Made by a program: the position numbers and the translations under genes. A stretch of DNA of 64,000 nucleotides from Chaetorhynchus papuensis (taxonomy: Eukaryota > Chordata > Aves > Passeriformes > Rhipiduridae), in the NCBI GenBank assembly GCA_013396525.1, contig VWYX01000772.1, forward strand, positions 342,306-406,305. The letters run 5' to 3'. The notes beneath the pieces are model-generated. The model was not told where the DNA came from. It ran no database searches and saw only the letters and a list, made by a program, of their open reading frames with translations. Numbering within the stretch: position 1 is the stretch's first letter; each line of letters starts with the position of its first letter. Shown here piece after piece: positions 36,158 through 49,800 of the stretch.

Positions 36158-38984
36158 AATCTTCCTACCACTGTAGGTAGAGCTTTGGTAAAATTCTGTA
36201 GTATCTTCAAGATTTTATTGTCTGTGTGTGCATCGTGTCTTTGTGTACTGAGCACGTATTTTGCTGCAGTGCTACCTTTGTTTTGGTAAAATCTGACCTC
36301 CTGTTTACAATGCAAATTTCACAGAATGTACATGCTGGGAGTACCCTGTGGGAGAGATAAGTGGTGCCTTGACAGGAAACTCAGTGCAAATTTCTCTTTA
36401 TGCAGCTTGGGTTTCTCAGCATGCGTGTCTAATGTGGACCATTGGATACAGGCCCTACAGCCCACCTGAGGGAAATACAAATGTTCACATGAGCAGCAGT
36501 GGACACTCAGTACCAACAGACAGAACAGATTATGAGGTAAAATAGATTTTAACTTGCCTGATAAAAATTTCTCACCTCATTCAAGAAAGAGCACACATTT
36601 AGCAGCCTAAGTTTCAAATTGCAAAATCAGACACAGTTAAACTTTTACAGCTGTCTTGCACTTCTTTATATTTCTGGAACATCATGAGCCATGCTATGCA
36701 CATTCCAAATCATGCTACATGTTTTCCCATAATATGCATTTTATTGCACCTTCCAAGCTTTCATGCAGAAGGAGAATTAAATCTCATAATGCAAACTTCA
36801 GGCGATCAGTGTGAATCTCTCTAAGCAAGACTCGCTGAATATTGCAATATAGTTTGGACTCTACAGCTGAGTGAAACCTTAAATGTATGGATGGATTCAA
36901 AATAAATAACAGAAACAATGTCATAGTAGTATTTCTAAGAATTTCAAACAAGTACCAGCAGTTTTCTCATATACTTGCTGCAAAAGTTAATAGATTTTAC
37001 ATTCTAGCACACCCTATACCTGCAAGTGAAGGCACATCTCTGCCCACCTACAATTACTGGCTTTTTGTTTAAATCAGTGAGAAAAAAAAGCCCCACAAAT
37101 ACAGAGTCATTATGAGAAATGTAAACAGTTCAAATGAGAGACAAGTAGTGTTTGGATTAGGAAGTGGAAAGTCACTATCCTGCACTTAAATACAGTGGTT
37201 AGACAGCTAATGTACCAAGCAAGTTCCAGCAGCTTGGAAATGCAGGCACAAAAACAATGCAAATTGAACAACTGTGATGAATAATTGAAATCATACCCTC
37301 AGTGCCAGCTTTCCTGCACAATTTTGCAGCTTGACACAGATTCAAATTTTATAGTGTTTATACAACACGAGTTTCACAGAACACAACTGAAATTATCTCA
37401 CATGGAGAAACTCCTTCACAATGGGGCTGACTGTGTACGTGTAATAGCCCCAGCAGTGCGCTCTAAACTTTGACTTCAGTTCTCTCCTGATGTAATCTAG
37501 TAAATAGCATTAACAAGTACCTGCTGGAGACAGATGTCACCTGTTCACTTCCAGTTGTTTCACATGCATCCTGTGAATTTGTCTGCTCCATCTGCAGATT
37601 GTTCATTCTCGATAGAATACAGATTTTGTCGAGGATGTCATGAAATGTGTTGTACAACCGTATTCACAATTTCTGTTGCACAAATATCTTCATGTCTTGA
37701 TGCTAATTTTCCATCAAAACAAACTCAGAAGATAACGAATGGGAAAAAATATAATAGCATGTATTTATTACTGATATCTGCTTTAAGTTTGGTGGGACAA
37801 AGCTGTCTTATCAGTAAATAATCTTACCGCTTGACTTGGCAGCTGTTCATTCTTTCCCAGTCTTATAATTCTGAGGGAGCAACGACACATACTAGAGTAC
37901 ATTTCCTCCTGTCAGCTAGCCAAAGGATTAGAGCTGGAGCTGCTATTCACTACCCAACCTTAGCATCAAAACAAGTTGTTGTTTTTTTCTTTAACTGCGG
38001 TTTGAATTTGCTAATGACAAAGGCAACTCCCAGTGGGTGTGACAATCATGAGATAATCAGCTTTAGAGGATTAGAGGACCCCAGGGGTGTGATTAGCTCA
38101 GGTTGGCCAAGCCCTCTGTCATGAATTAATTCAGAAATTAATATTTGCATTCTAACACTGCATCTTAGTGAAACTGATTTCCAGCCTACGATTTTTTTTT
38201 CATTATGAAAAGCAATTCACATTGCACAAGACAATTGGCAGCTGTGGTTAATGAAATGTGAGATGATTAAGCAATAAGGATCTGAATTTTGTGTGATTTA
38301 CTTCTGCCAATGATCTTTCAATGCAAAGAACATGTTCATTGTTATTTTTAGCCCGTCTTTTTCTTACACTTTCGTTAAATGCTTGATGGAATATTTTCAA
38401 TTCATTTGATTCTGTGGTTGACAATCAGATAACTTTTTAGTCCATAATCAGCAATTATCAACTGTACAGAAATACTGAATGCCATTGGGTTTGCACAATA
38501 AACAAAAAGCAGAAGTGATGATAGCAACTGAAAATATACCTTTTGTGCACTTGTCAGCTATTTGGGAATTCGGAGTGATATTACACACTTGTGGAGGCAC
38601 TGGTGAAATGGCCTTTAAGTCTGACAGCCAGATTAAATCCAACCAGGCAAAATTGTCGCCTGACACTGATTCAACCAATGCATTTGATAAAATAGGCCAG
38701 AGAAACATAATCTGACAGTGCAGCAGTAATTTAAACCTGTTTTATCAAATAAATGAAAACAATTATGTGCAATAAGGAACAGCTAGAGGTTTGTATGGCT
38801 ACCGTTTTGCTCTGAGAGAGATCATTCTGTGTGGAGGATAATAGACAAATAGCAACTGTGTGGGCTGCTTAGTGTGGCTTACATGTGCACTCCCTCTCTT
38901 CTTTATATCCATTTGCCTGCTGGTTCCACAATCTGTTCTTCGGTGTTGGCAATTTCTTGGATATGTATTTTTTGTAACCTCCTT
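36158..38984. other. Repeat-poor AT-rich flank, possible conserved elements
   Basis: No gene or recognisable transposon. From about 36570 to 38770 the sequence is rich in TAAT/ATTA and ATGCAAAT-like words and has few homopolymers or low-complexity runs. I interpret this cautiously as possible conserved non-coding DNA. There is no coding frame of note. Confidence 0.4.
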
Positions 38985-39060
38985 GTTCTGATCATGTATC
39001 TCAATTTCCATGTCTATAAAATGAATATGATAGTGATAGTGAGCTGTCCGATGCTTTGAA
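38985..39060 (+). mobile_element. MIR-like SINE relic (plus)
   Basis: The string CTCAATTTCCATGTCTATAA followed by AATGAATATGATAGTGATAG parallels the MIR core segment CTCAGTTTCCTCATCTGTAA with AATGGGGATAATAATAG. GATGCTTTGAAA further on fits the later portion. It is short and diverged. Confidence 0.5.
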
Positions 39061-42000
39061 ATTTAGTTACAAAAAGCATTAAGTACCATCAGTAAAGACA
39101 ATTAATTTTGCAGTTCTCTTGCCTGAATTTACTTTTTTTTTCTTCTCTTTGGGGTAAATAAAAATTATTATATTCCAGTATTGCTTACATTCCAATTAGA
39201 AATTGCTTTTTAAATGAAAAAAGGTATCTAATAGGAATCGCTTCTGACTTTCTGCTTTACGAGTCCATTCTTCTGCCATATCCACTGCATATTATATAAT
39301 CTGTTTATAAAGTGTTGACCTTGAATTGTGTTAGATTTTTCTGTTACATTCCTTGGGAGAAACTAATGATTATTTTTTCATTTAATTGCATTTTCTGCCT
39401 AAATACTTCAAAGCATTCAGCAAAAGCTGAACTTTTATTTCTTTACTGGTAGTAGCAGTAGCCATAGCTGCAGCCCTGGTGACAGAAAAGCAGTAAAATT
39501 GTGTAAAAGCCAATACTTAAGCCCCTTAGCCTATTAAATTGTCCTTCGCAGTGTGGACCTGGAGAAAGGAAAGGAGTAGAGACTGTAGCTGATGTGCTTT
39601 CATGGACTTTCTTGAATTATAGCTCAGGTTAATCCAAAACCTGAAGGTTAGCTACTACTTTGTTCTTAATATTTGCATCTCTTTTGTTCCCTCAGGATGC
39701 TTCTGTACTTAAAATCCTTTATTAACATGTTAAATGGAAATTTTAAGGGAGTTTCTATGGTTCCGTATCCTTGTTGAGATTCTCATCCCCTAAATCCAAA
39801 TCCCTTTTGCAACCTGTTTGTCTTTCTTCTCCTATTAATCTCTTCTTGAATGTGCTCCCACCCACTGAAAAATTTATCCATGAGTTGTATGAACAGTGTG
39901 CCTTAAAAGCTGAAAGTCTAAGTGGAGGGGTACAAATCTTATTGTGATATACTGCCATAAAGCATTAAATATAACGTCAGTAGATTTCTTGTAAGCTCTG
40001 GAGTCATTAACAGACTGACTGTGGAAAAGTTTAGACACAATTCCTGCTTGATTTTAGTGGGTGCACAAGTCTCCATAATTCTGGCCCCTGAAGACAGATG
40101 AAGAAACAGCTTTTAGCTGTGAATGGTCTTATCTCACACGAGGGGAAGCAGTCAGTAGTGAAGGCAGCTTCATTGATGCCATTGCAGTTCACCCATTGAT
40201 ACCATTGCAGTATAATCAATACAGCACATTGTCAAAATTGTATTCTGCCTAATAAGTACTACTGAGTCTGTGTCCATTTACAAGGACAGGACTTTCCAAG
40301 GTGCACACTGTCAGGCTCAGCAGGGGAGAGAAGAGGAATAACTGTGCTCCTTCCAATATGACTGCAGCCAAAACCATCACTGTTTGGGGTGTTTTCCCTG
40401 TAGCCACAGTCAACAAAACCCACAGAGCTGCTGCCTGTCAGAGGAGAAGATGCTGTTGTACACAGCAGACTAAATAATGCTGCCAAACGGAGTGCTTTGC
40501 AGGGCTGGCCCTTGCTCCTTCAGAGCAGCCCCCAGCTGGGCCTGCTCAGATCCAGGCAGACCAATGGCTCGAGGAAAAAGGCAGAAACCCTGGAAGAAGA
40601 GGGTGTGAGAAGTTGCCCTGTTTTCTATAGGGACTGTTCCTATGCAGAGGTGTTATGGTACAAACAAAGGAATAGAGGGACCAAAATTTAAAGGTGCAGA
40701 TATATGTGTCCAGCATGACACTCATACTGACAGAAATGTGGGTTGAAAACGTGTGTGGGGACTTCTGAAATTCCACATTGTTCCTTTCTGTGTCTGCAGG
40801 TGCTGCTGTGTTTCAAAACTGTGGACCTAAATGTTTCCATTTCAGTTGTTAAAGTACTTCGCAAATTCCATATTTTCACAATTCTAATTCTTAAGTACTG
40901 ATTCCCTTGATGCATAGGGAACAGATCTTTTATTCGCAATGCATATTAAATGATTCCCACCATATCATTTTAGCATGGTATACAACTGTAGTACAGCAAA
41001 TCTTTTGCATTTCCCTTAAAAGGGTAAAGAAATCTTAAAAATGTTTTAAGCTGAGTTTTATCCAAACAAAAAAACATTGGCTACATCCAATAAAATAGCA
41101 TGGACAGTAGGTCACTGAACTGGAGAGATTTTTCTCAGGCCCTTAATGCTATGATGAGCACGGATGTGAAATTTCTGCTGCACGTGTTACAGATAATGGA
41201 TTTTCAGCTGTCACTCAGAAAAATATCCTTTCAGATGCTGTATTGTGTTTACAACAAAAAAAAGTTCTGATCTTCTATTAGAATAAAACTTATGGCAATT
41301 TAAAAAAACGGTTTATTCTGCAACTAACTTCCTAAGCTTAACTGGAAGGGTTAGGGTAGGTAGCAGCAATGCAGCAAATATGATGGAGATGGAGGTCTGG
41401 GTTTTCTAATGGTGTTTTAACCACACTGCTGTTTGACAGCAAGGACCATAGAGAGGATCATATTTAGCACTCACTAAAATGCAAGAAATCTGGCTTCTGT
41501 ACCAAGTCTGGTTATAAAAATATCTATTCTGGAATTTGTACGTGGTGGTCTAAGTTTCTGTTTCTGAGCAGTCGCAGCCAGAGCAGTTTGCAGCAGTGAG
41601 TTGTTCTGAGGCATTGAGGCACTGAGGTAATGGTAGGGACCAGCATCTCAAAGGCTGGGAGTCCTCGAAGTCCTCAGCCTGAGTTCAATCCATGAGTATG
41701 GGCCATGTCTTGTCACTGGGGCCAGCCAGCATTTCTGCTCTGGCTCTGTGTCCATCCACCCTGACCCTCATATGGGAAAAATTGACTCTTGGAACTTCAC
41801 AGAGGAAGAGATTATGGAGAAGGATTGAAAAGACAGGTACCTTGACCAACATTTATAAAACATGAATTAAAACTTCTGGTCTTCTGTAGAAGGATCCAAG
41901 GTATACAGTGTCTCAGGGTATATTTGCAGAGAGCCTGCAGCTGGCTTACAGGAGATAAATCTTACCTTTTAATACAATTTCTGTATCCAAGACTGAAATT

Positions 42001-45000
42001 TTCTTTGAAAAGATGGGAGTTTACTAAATTTGCCTCCTGCAAAAGTAACTGTCAATAGGTAAGCCTTGTTTAAAACTTTTGTTCTCAGCAAGGGGTTCTC
42101 ATAGAACCATGCAGAAAATGTCCTTAGCAATAATACAAAGGCCTAAATAATCCACACGTTATTTAGGTTGTCTGTACATTGTTTTTATTTGTCTGTACCC
42201 TATAAAATTTGTAGAAAGGTCTCGCAAAGACACTTTTTTATCTGTAAAAATTTGCTAACTTTGAATTTTGTGCAGTGTTTTAGCACTGTTGTTCTACTAT
42301 TGCCTCACAAAACACAGTATTTGGGTAGGCATCATGGACACTCACAATCCAACGTTTGACACAGCTCAAATGCAGTTTAACTTGCATGTGGTTTTTTGCA
42401 TTTCTGTCTCCTGGTAAAGGAACTGCCAAAGTCAGTGTTTCACATTCCCAGAAGATTTTTTCTTAACAAAAATGTAAGTACTAGATAGCCTGCTATGCTG
42501 TGTGTAAACACAGAGCTGCAATTAATATGTAATAAATTTCAAACCTAGGGTACAGGGTCAGTTTCCAGAAAGCACCCAAAGCACATGAAATTATATGTCA
42601 CAGTTGCAACACAGATGTTCCCACAACGCAGTCCTCTGGAGAAAAATGCATACTTGTTTACACTCCCTAAAATGTGAGCATGTCCACGCTGATGTTTAGT
42701 ATAGAAACAACTCTGCAGTGTGCAGTTCTGCAGTGTAATTCTGAATCAGTAGTTCAGAATTCAGAAAGTAGTTGCAAGAGCTGTTTTCCAGATGTAAGTA
42801 TCCTGTCCCTCTCATGGTAGCAAAAGTAATTATCTTTCTTTTCAGTAGTAAGTACTAGCTGGCCAGTATTCTCCTCCTCCCTCCCAAAATACAGAAGTGT
42901 TGGGTTAAGAACACAAAAATAATGACTTTGCTTGGTATTTATGAAACAACTTGCTCTACCAAAAGCTGTCCCTTCTGAAAAGGACATTCAAATTGTTGCT
43001 TCAGTGATAAATCAAAAAAAACCTTTCATGAGAGGCCCATTGTGGGACACACACTTCTTGAAACATCGTACAAGTAAACTTAAATATACGCATTGTACAG
43101 TAATTTCAAACGACCTCCTGTCCTTTCCTAGTGTAAGTCTTCCTTTGAAAAATAGGAGTCTTTGAAGATACATGGCGTAAGATAAGACATTGCTACCAGC
43201 CAACACCCACTTGAGAAAAACAGGCCAATTCACCAACTGACAGCAAGGTTAAAAATGAGATTTGATCAAAAATCTTCTCCAGAATTAATTAACTGAAGGA
43301 TAAAAGCTGATTTTTCAAGGCTAGACTTTCTCGGATTGTTCTACATTTATTTTCTGTGTTTTAATATTTTGATGACAGTTCTATGTCTGTCTGCTGGCAG
43401 TGTCCAAATCCCTTTTGATTACTTTTAGAAGAAGCAGAGTGGCTGCTTGTCTGCAGGAAAGAAGCAGAGGCACAGAGCTTCCTGCTCTCTGCTTTGCCTT
43501 GTTTGGATCAGGAGATGGTCACCTACGGGTCTCAAAGCTGCATTTTGGAACTTCAAGAGTGGAAACTTTCAATAATCTTTCCCTAGAAAAAGTTTTCTAA
43601 AAAGTGGTTTAAATTGTCTTCTTAATTGTCATTAAGTTATTTCATTTCCAACATCATGCAGATTATTGGTTGTTTCCTAGTGTCTGTAAAGAAAGTGAAG
43701 GTAAAGATGCAAATTTTGCACCTTAGGCCTGTCTCTAATATGTGTCTATTGAAGGAAAAAATTCTTTGCAAATGCATTTAATTCTTCGGATTAAAAGTTT
43801 AAAGGTTAAAGTAAAGCACAAAAGACTTTGTGCTTTCAAGACATAGTAATTCATAGAAATATATCTGAAAGGGAAAAAGATGCAGATTTCTTGACAGAAA
43901 GAAGAAGGTGAGGTGAGACAAATTATGCTAAGACTCTGCATTATAATTAAAGCTTCTAATTGCCATTTCTAAGGCATACCATTTCTAAAAAGCATAGTTT
44001 TAAGCAAATGTACTGTTTAAAGACAGAAGGTCATTTGGTTAGGACTCAAAATAAAAACTCCTTGATGAGTTTCTGATTTTGAGCTATGTCTCTACTAGTG
44101 TTGGATGATGTAATGAATTAATACAATAGCATCACAATTTAATGATTATCTTACTGATTAATACTACTTCCTTGAAAACAACCAGGAATAAAATTCAAAC
44201 CAATTAATATTAATGAATTACGCAAAAGATAATTTTAGATCTTGCAGTTTTTCATAAACTGTATTAGAAAGTTATCTTCAGAACTAAATTTGTATCACTC
44301 TAAATAAAATCCAAGGAACTGAATTAAATGTCTGCCATCCTATTGAAGAGGTCTGGGCACAACTTTGCATGTCAGGTTTCTTTTGCATCAAATTATCGAT
44401 CTTCTTCTTAGTGACAATCCCACTGTTGCAATGAAACATGACTGTACATGGCTAAATTCATGCTGGCCTTAACACCACTGGTTAATAGAAGCAATGGAAA
44501 AGACCCTGATTAAAACAAATGAAGCATTTTAACAAGTATTGAGAGAATTTTAATATCATTGAGTGATTTTAGACAACTTTGGCATCTCAATTTGATCCCC
44601 ATTCTTATAAGTTTATTGCAAATGCAGTTTTGATTTTAAACGGTAAAATACACTTTCTTTTCTTTTTCCCTTCATTTGTAAAATACTGGATTTTACCTTC
44701 TATTTCCTCGGGAAACATGGAGTCTGTTAGCATAAAAGTCTAATGGCAGACCATGGGTAAGACTGTGTATGGTGTGGTGCAATCTGTTGTTACCTGCCAG
44801 GGCTGGCTATTGGTGATCTAGTAAACTGGACCGTGAGGAGCCCATAACATGCCCAGCAATGTTGCACCGACACCTTGTTCACTGGAGAGAGGGACATTAA
44901 ACTGTGACATTGGTTTCTAACTGTTGACTTGGTGGGCCAGAAGCTTCCTGGGCAAAGAAGCAACGATCTTGTAAATCTGGAAGGGCTTACTGCTGTCATC

Positions 45001-46512
45001 ACTACAGAAGGGTTGTTATGTCCCATCCCATCCCACCATCTAGATGGCTTCACCAGCTACCCAGTTTTCCTAGTGTTAGTAATTGCCCTAAAATGTGAGA
45101 TCATCGTGGAAACTGTAGTAGGGAGGTAGCAAGCTGTTATTACAGCTCTCCAGTCCATGCTATTACGTGTGAACAGGTTTCTGGAGCTGCTGAATACTTC
45201 AGTTTCTCTCATCTAGCACGGTGATGTTTGATCAGCAAAGGTTGTTAGTTATTGGAGATGAGTTGTCACTGACACAGGGGTGTTTAGTCAAGTGTGAGAT
45301 GTGTGACATTGGATCTCAGCTAAGAAATGGGGTTTTAATTGAACTTAGAGCATCTTCGAGTGAAGTCCTGATCCTAACAAGTTGAAGCATGACAAAATGG
45401 TACAAATATGAATGAAAATAGAACAGAAATAAGGGGAAAATGTTCCAAATTCTCATAGCAGAGAAGCTCTGGAAGAGATTTCTACTATTAAAAGGACTGT
45501 TTTGAATTCAGAACTCTGTTTCAGTAGGGCATTGGTTGGCAGAAATGTTTCACTGTTGGGATACTGACCTTGATTGACTAAAGTTTCCTTCCTGTGTTTC
45601 TAAGGCTGCTAACATGCAGGTATGTATGGATTTTCACTCACCTGAACTATAAATCTGGCAATAAATCTGGGAATGTTCACAGTCCCATTGATAACATGAT
45701 TAAAGGCTGCAAGGATCAGGGCTGTGGCTTTCCATAATTTAGCAAAAGGATCTTATGAGTCTTAACTACTAAGTATTACCAAAAATGCAAACATTCTCTA
45801 AAGTCTGCTCTGGTACATACAGAGAAGGCTGAGGCCTGACAACAGAAATCAGAAATCTTGAAGAATGCCCTTAGAGTGTTTTAGACTTTTCTTGTTTGAT
45901 CCACCAAGTTGTACAATGTTCAGTTTTTCTTGGTTCTGCATTTCACTTGCACACTTGCCATGTGACTACTCTTATCAGGGAATAGAGTGCATACTTAGTA
46001 AGTGTCCTTAGTAAAAGTCAGATTTCACAAAAATTATTTAAAGTACATCTCCAGCTAGAATCACACATCACTTCATATTAATACAGGTTTTAAGTCTGAG
46101 TAGATTTTGTAGTATAAAAAAGCATCTTCTTTGTCTCTATATGAGTCAAGTGAATCATTCACCATGAATACTTCATAAGATAAATTGAGGTTCCTCTTTC
46201 ATACACCACCTACGTGAAATAATTTCATTTATTTTACTTTTTCTTCTGTAAATTCTGAGGTAATATGCAGATCTGAAAGCAGAGCTTCCTTACCTAATGG
46301 TGCCTGGTCAAATAAGATCCGTGTTTCTGTATCTTGAATGGATGAGCAGAATATAAATATGTTGTGGAAGCAGATGTTATAATTACAGATTTTAAATCTA
46401 CTTTTGACAAACACTGCTTAATATGAAACCTGCTCTCAGAAGTTATTATCAGGAGTAACATGAATAGGATAAGATGATTACATAAATCAAATACAACAGA
46501 GTAATCAGAATA
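39061..46512. other. Non-coding DNA, no gene seen
   Basis: A long intergenic stretch without recognisable genes or complete elements. An imperfect 23-base tandem pair (CATTGATGCCATTGCAGT and CATTGATACCATTGCAGT) is at 40171-40211. An AT-rich, homeodomain-motif-dense part lies at 44090-44260. Open frames are short and patternless. Confidence 0.55.
40171..40211 (+). repeat. Imperfect 23-bp tandem pair
   Basis: CATTGATGCCATTGCAGT (40171-40188) recurs as CATTGATACCATTGCAGT (40194-40211), with one mismatch and a five-base spacer. It is probably a small replication-slippage duplication. Confidence 0.85.
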
Positions 46513-46518
46513 ATTTCT

Positions 46519-46877
46519 TGCTGTTGTAACGTGGACACGTAGAAAAACCACACGAGTCCAGGTCAGTAGAAAAGCATCAAAGCCGGGGTTTAATGACTTT
46601 TTTCCCGAGGTTTTTATATGTTAGTTCACAAAGTGAGCTAGATGGCATAAAGTAATTGGTTCTCTGGCCATCCACCCCTCGAGGGTGGCTCTAGCATGTC
46701 CGTTCCCAAGTGTTTTTCTAGTTGAAGCCATAACAATCTGGGAAAAACAAGTGGAGGTGTGAATATTGATAAAAACCGGTAACTTTGTTTTACTTAGCAT
46801 GCATGGGAAAGACAGAGTTCTCACAAAATACTAGAGAGCTGAAGAATTTCACTGCTAAAGCTCTGTCAGCATCAACA
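46519..46877 (-). mobile_element. Solo LTR of an endogenous retrovirus, copy B
   Basis: This 359-base element belongs to the same family as the one at 28484 and has the same orientation. It starts TGCTGTTGTAACGTGGACAC on the plus strand and ends CAGCATCAACA. The flanks ATTTCT (46513-46518) and ATCTCT (46878-46883) form a plausible 6-base target duplication with one mismatch. On the minus strand TATAAAAAC is at 46618-46610 and ATTAAA at 46594-46589. It differs from copy A by many substitutions and several small indels, so the two are separate old insertions and not the ends of one provirus. Confidence 0.85.
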
Positions 46878-46883
46878 ATCTCT

Positions 46884-49800
46884 GAATTCACGTGTTTTTG
46901 TGGTGAATGCTCATTTGGAGTAGGTGTAGAGGAGGTGTGCTGCCTATTCTGGAGGTGCTGGAGTGCCCCTGAGGCCAGGGCAGTGTGCAGGGACACAGAG
47001 CATCAGCAGCTCTGGGGTGCCTGCTCGCATGGGCTTCAGAGAGAGCAGCACCATCCCACAGACAGGGCACGGCTGAGGCAGTCCCAGTATGCCCTTGGTA
47101 CATCAAGGTCTGGCTCTGGCGTGCAGGTCAGGGCACTCTCAGTCTGTCTTTAATACTCACCAATGGCTAGACCAATGCCAAGCTGACGAAAAAAATAAGT
47201 GGGAGCTGCCTTTCTCCCATGTCTGTATTCTGTGCCATCTCAGAATGAATCAGGCCTATGACACCTACTTTATAGAGAGTTTTAGACTCTTAATCCTATT
47301 TAAATTTTAATGTGAAGGCTTGTTATAGTTTCTATAATTTGAGGCATTAAAAGCAGATGAAGCATCTTTAATCATAAAAGCTTCATTGCTCTAATTTACT
47401 ATACGTGTGTTTTAAACCCCACCATAAAGTGGATTGTGTTTGGGGGATGATAGTTCACAGTGAGCAAATGTGATCCATCAGGAAACCTGTTTATATTAAA
47501 ACATTTTGACAGCACCAGTAATTAAACCTGTTTCCCAGGTGCAGAGCAATATTTTAAATGCCCCTCTGGCTGCAATACCATTCAGGTTTGTCTGTCTTTT
47601 TCCCTTATCATCCACTGCAATAACAAGGTAATGATAAGATGGGAATATATATGGAGGGCTGGACTAGCAATTAATAATCTAAGTATATAATCAGAATGTT
47701 AAAATACCATTTTAACTGATTTGTGTGTTAGTTTGGATGAGACTGAAAAATTCTTTTGTGCATTTCCATGTGCTTGAAAAACAGTAAATAGGAAATCATG
47801 GCACCGGTGCTTGCTGCTGTGAAACGTTATAGCCTAACATGATAATTTCTGACTTTGAAGTGTGAGTTGGCTCTAGAACACAGCTACACATAGCTTTTTA
47901 TGCAGACAGCATGTGATTTTTTTCTGTGAACCTTGCTTTGAATAACCGTGCATGAAAACTGGCAACCCCTAAAACCTTGATGAACTCATGAAAGCATAAT
48001 TTGGACAAGTACATACTTGTGCCATGAAGCCAAGGGTAAGATCTATTTGGCTTACACACAGCATAGTTCAGATGCAGCTCGCTGTCAGACTGACTAAATT
48101 CTAACACCCCTGCCCATGCTAACTTGCTTCCTATCAGCCTCCATCTTAAAAGCCCCAAACTGACAGGTAACCATCCCCTTACCGATATTTTTTGGAAGTT
48201 ACCAGTCAGTTCTGCTCTTCTCTTCATTGACCAACACAACAGGCTACAGTGCTGCAATTCCAGCACTGCATCTGAAGCCTTTGGGGGAAATCATTGGAAG
48301 AAAAATCCCAGCCATGGGTTTGTTCTTGGTGCTTTAGCCAACATAATATTTTGTTATTCTGAAGATGAGGCCCTGGCACATGCAGCTGTTTAATTCTTTC
48401 CTGGCTTTTGCAGGATCGTCAAGGTCGCTATATCAAATTTGGACAGCTCGGCCTGGGAAATCTGATTATGTTGGGAGGATGTGGTGACTTCTGGCAGTGG
48501 GCTGAAAGCACGAATAGCAATCCATCGTGAGAAGTTTTGAGAGGGAACAGGACATTCACAGGAGGTCTGAAAAAGAAAGGTTTTAATACTACCCTATTGC
48601 AAAGCCAAATATGTTGCTCTTTCCAATACAATATTTTCTACAGCCGATGCACAGAGAATTTTCACCACTTGTAAATTCTTGAGAGCAAATCTATCGTGTG
48701 CTTAACTGAAGTATTTATCACTTAAGAACACCTTTAAAAATATCAGAAAGCTATAATTTTTGAAATACTAAATGTCATCATTATTATTCCTGCACAGTTT
48801 ATATGCAAATATGTGCTTGCCCCCAAGCTTGAATTCACAGAAAATTAAATGGAACAGCTTTTTTCCCCTTCCATGTATTTTTTTACCCATATTGTGAAAT
48901 AAGGCATTGCAGAAAACTGGCATGTCACTTGTACAATCTATAGTCATTACAATACAATCTTAAATGCTGAATCAGAAACTCTGGTATATCTTCATATTCA
49001 GTGCTAATTGAATCATTTCTATGGCTGCTCACAGCTCTGCACTGTGTCAGGAAGCTATGTAGAAATATTAGTATCATGGGTCTCTGCCTGGTGCAAATGA
49101 GAACCACATCAGAATCAAAGGGATTTTTGAGTAGTTATTACTTTCTCTAAATATATAAACATACACAAATATTTGTTAGAAGCAGAAGCAACTGTTCACC
49201 ATCCATTTTATCGAAAATGGAAGTGATCTGATTTAGCACAGCGATAACAACCATGTTTTTATACATATGGTACAGAAACTATTTGTTTAAAAACCACAAC
49301 ACAGCAGATCACCTGAGACATTGCTCTTAAAAGAGAAAATATGATCATTATTCATGAAGCTATTGTCAGAGGGCATAAATGGGCTCTTTGAGTCCTAATG
49401 ACTCTACATGCTGCTCAGCTGAAGTGCAGCACATTCGTTTCTATCTGGGTTTCTAGGGTAAGAGACTGCCTGGATCACCAGAGAACTGGCAAAGACTGTC
49501 TCCTAAGCAGTGTAAGGAATATCTGTCAGGAGTAGTCGTAACAACCCGTGCTACAGGAAAGTTCACAGTTTGCAACGATGACTTGTTCTTGTTGTACAAA
49601 ATACCAGCTCTGTGCCACGCTCTATGCTGGGGCTGTATCTGTTTAGTGTTTATGTACCAACAACCAAAGTACTCCCACAGCCACGGGACTGGGTTGTGTC
49701 CTGTCTTGCTCATTGGGGAATTAATTGCACTTGTTTTAGAGTTAGCTGTTAAGGAGATTAGGAAGGTGAAGCATAGCAGGGTGGCTGTGGTTGCATGGCA

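Noticed and set aside
28484..46877. A single 18-kb provirus bounded by the two LTRs
   Set aside because: Each LTR has its own target duplication, they differ by many substitutions and indels, and no retroviral coding sequence was recognised between them.
46785..47170. 122-codon plus-strand frame beside the second LTR
   Set aside because: It begins inside the LTR, has low-complexity composition, shows no domain and is overlapped by antisense frames of similar length.
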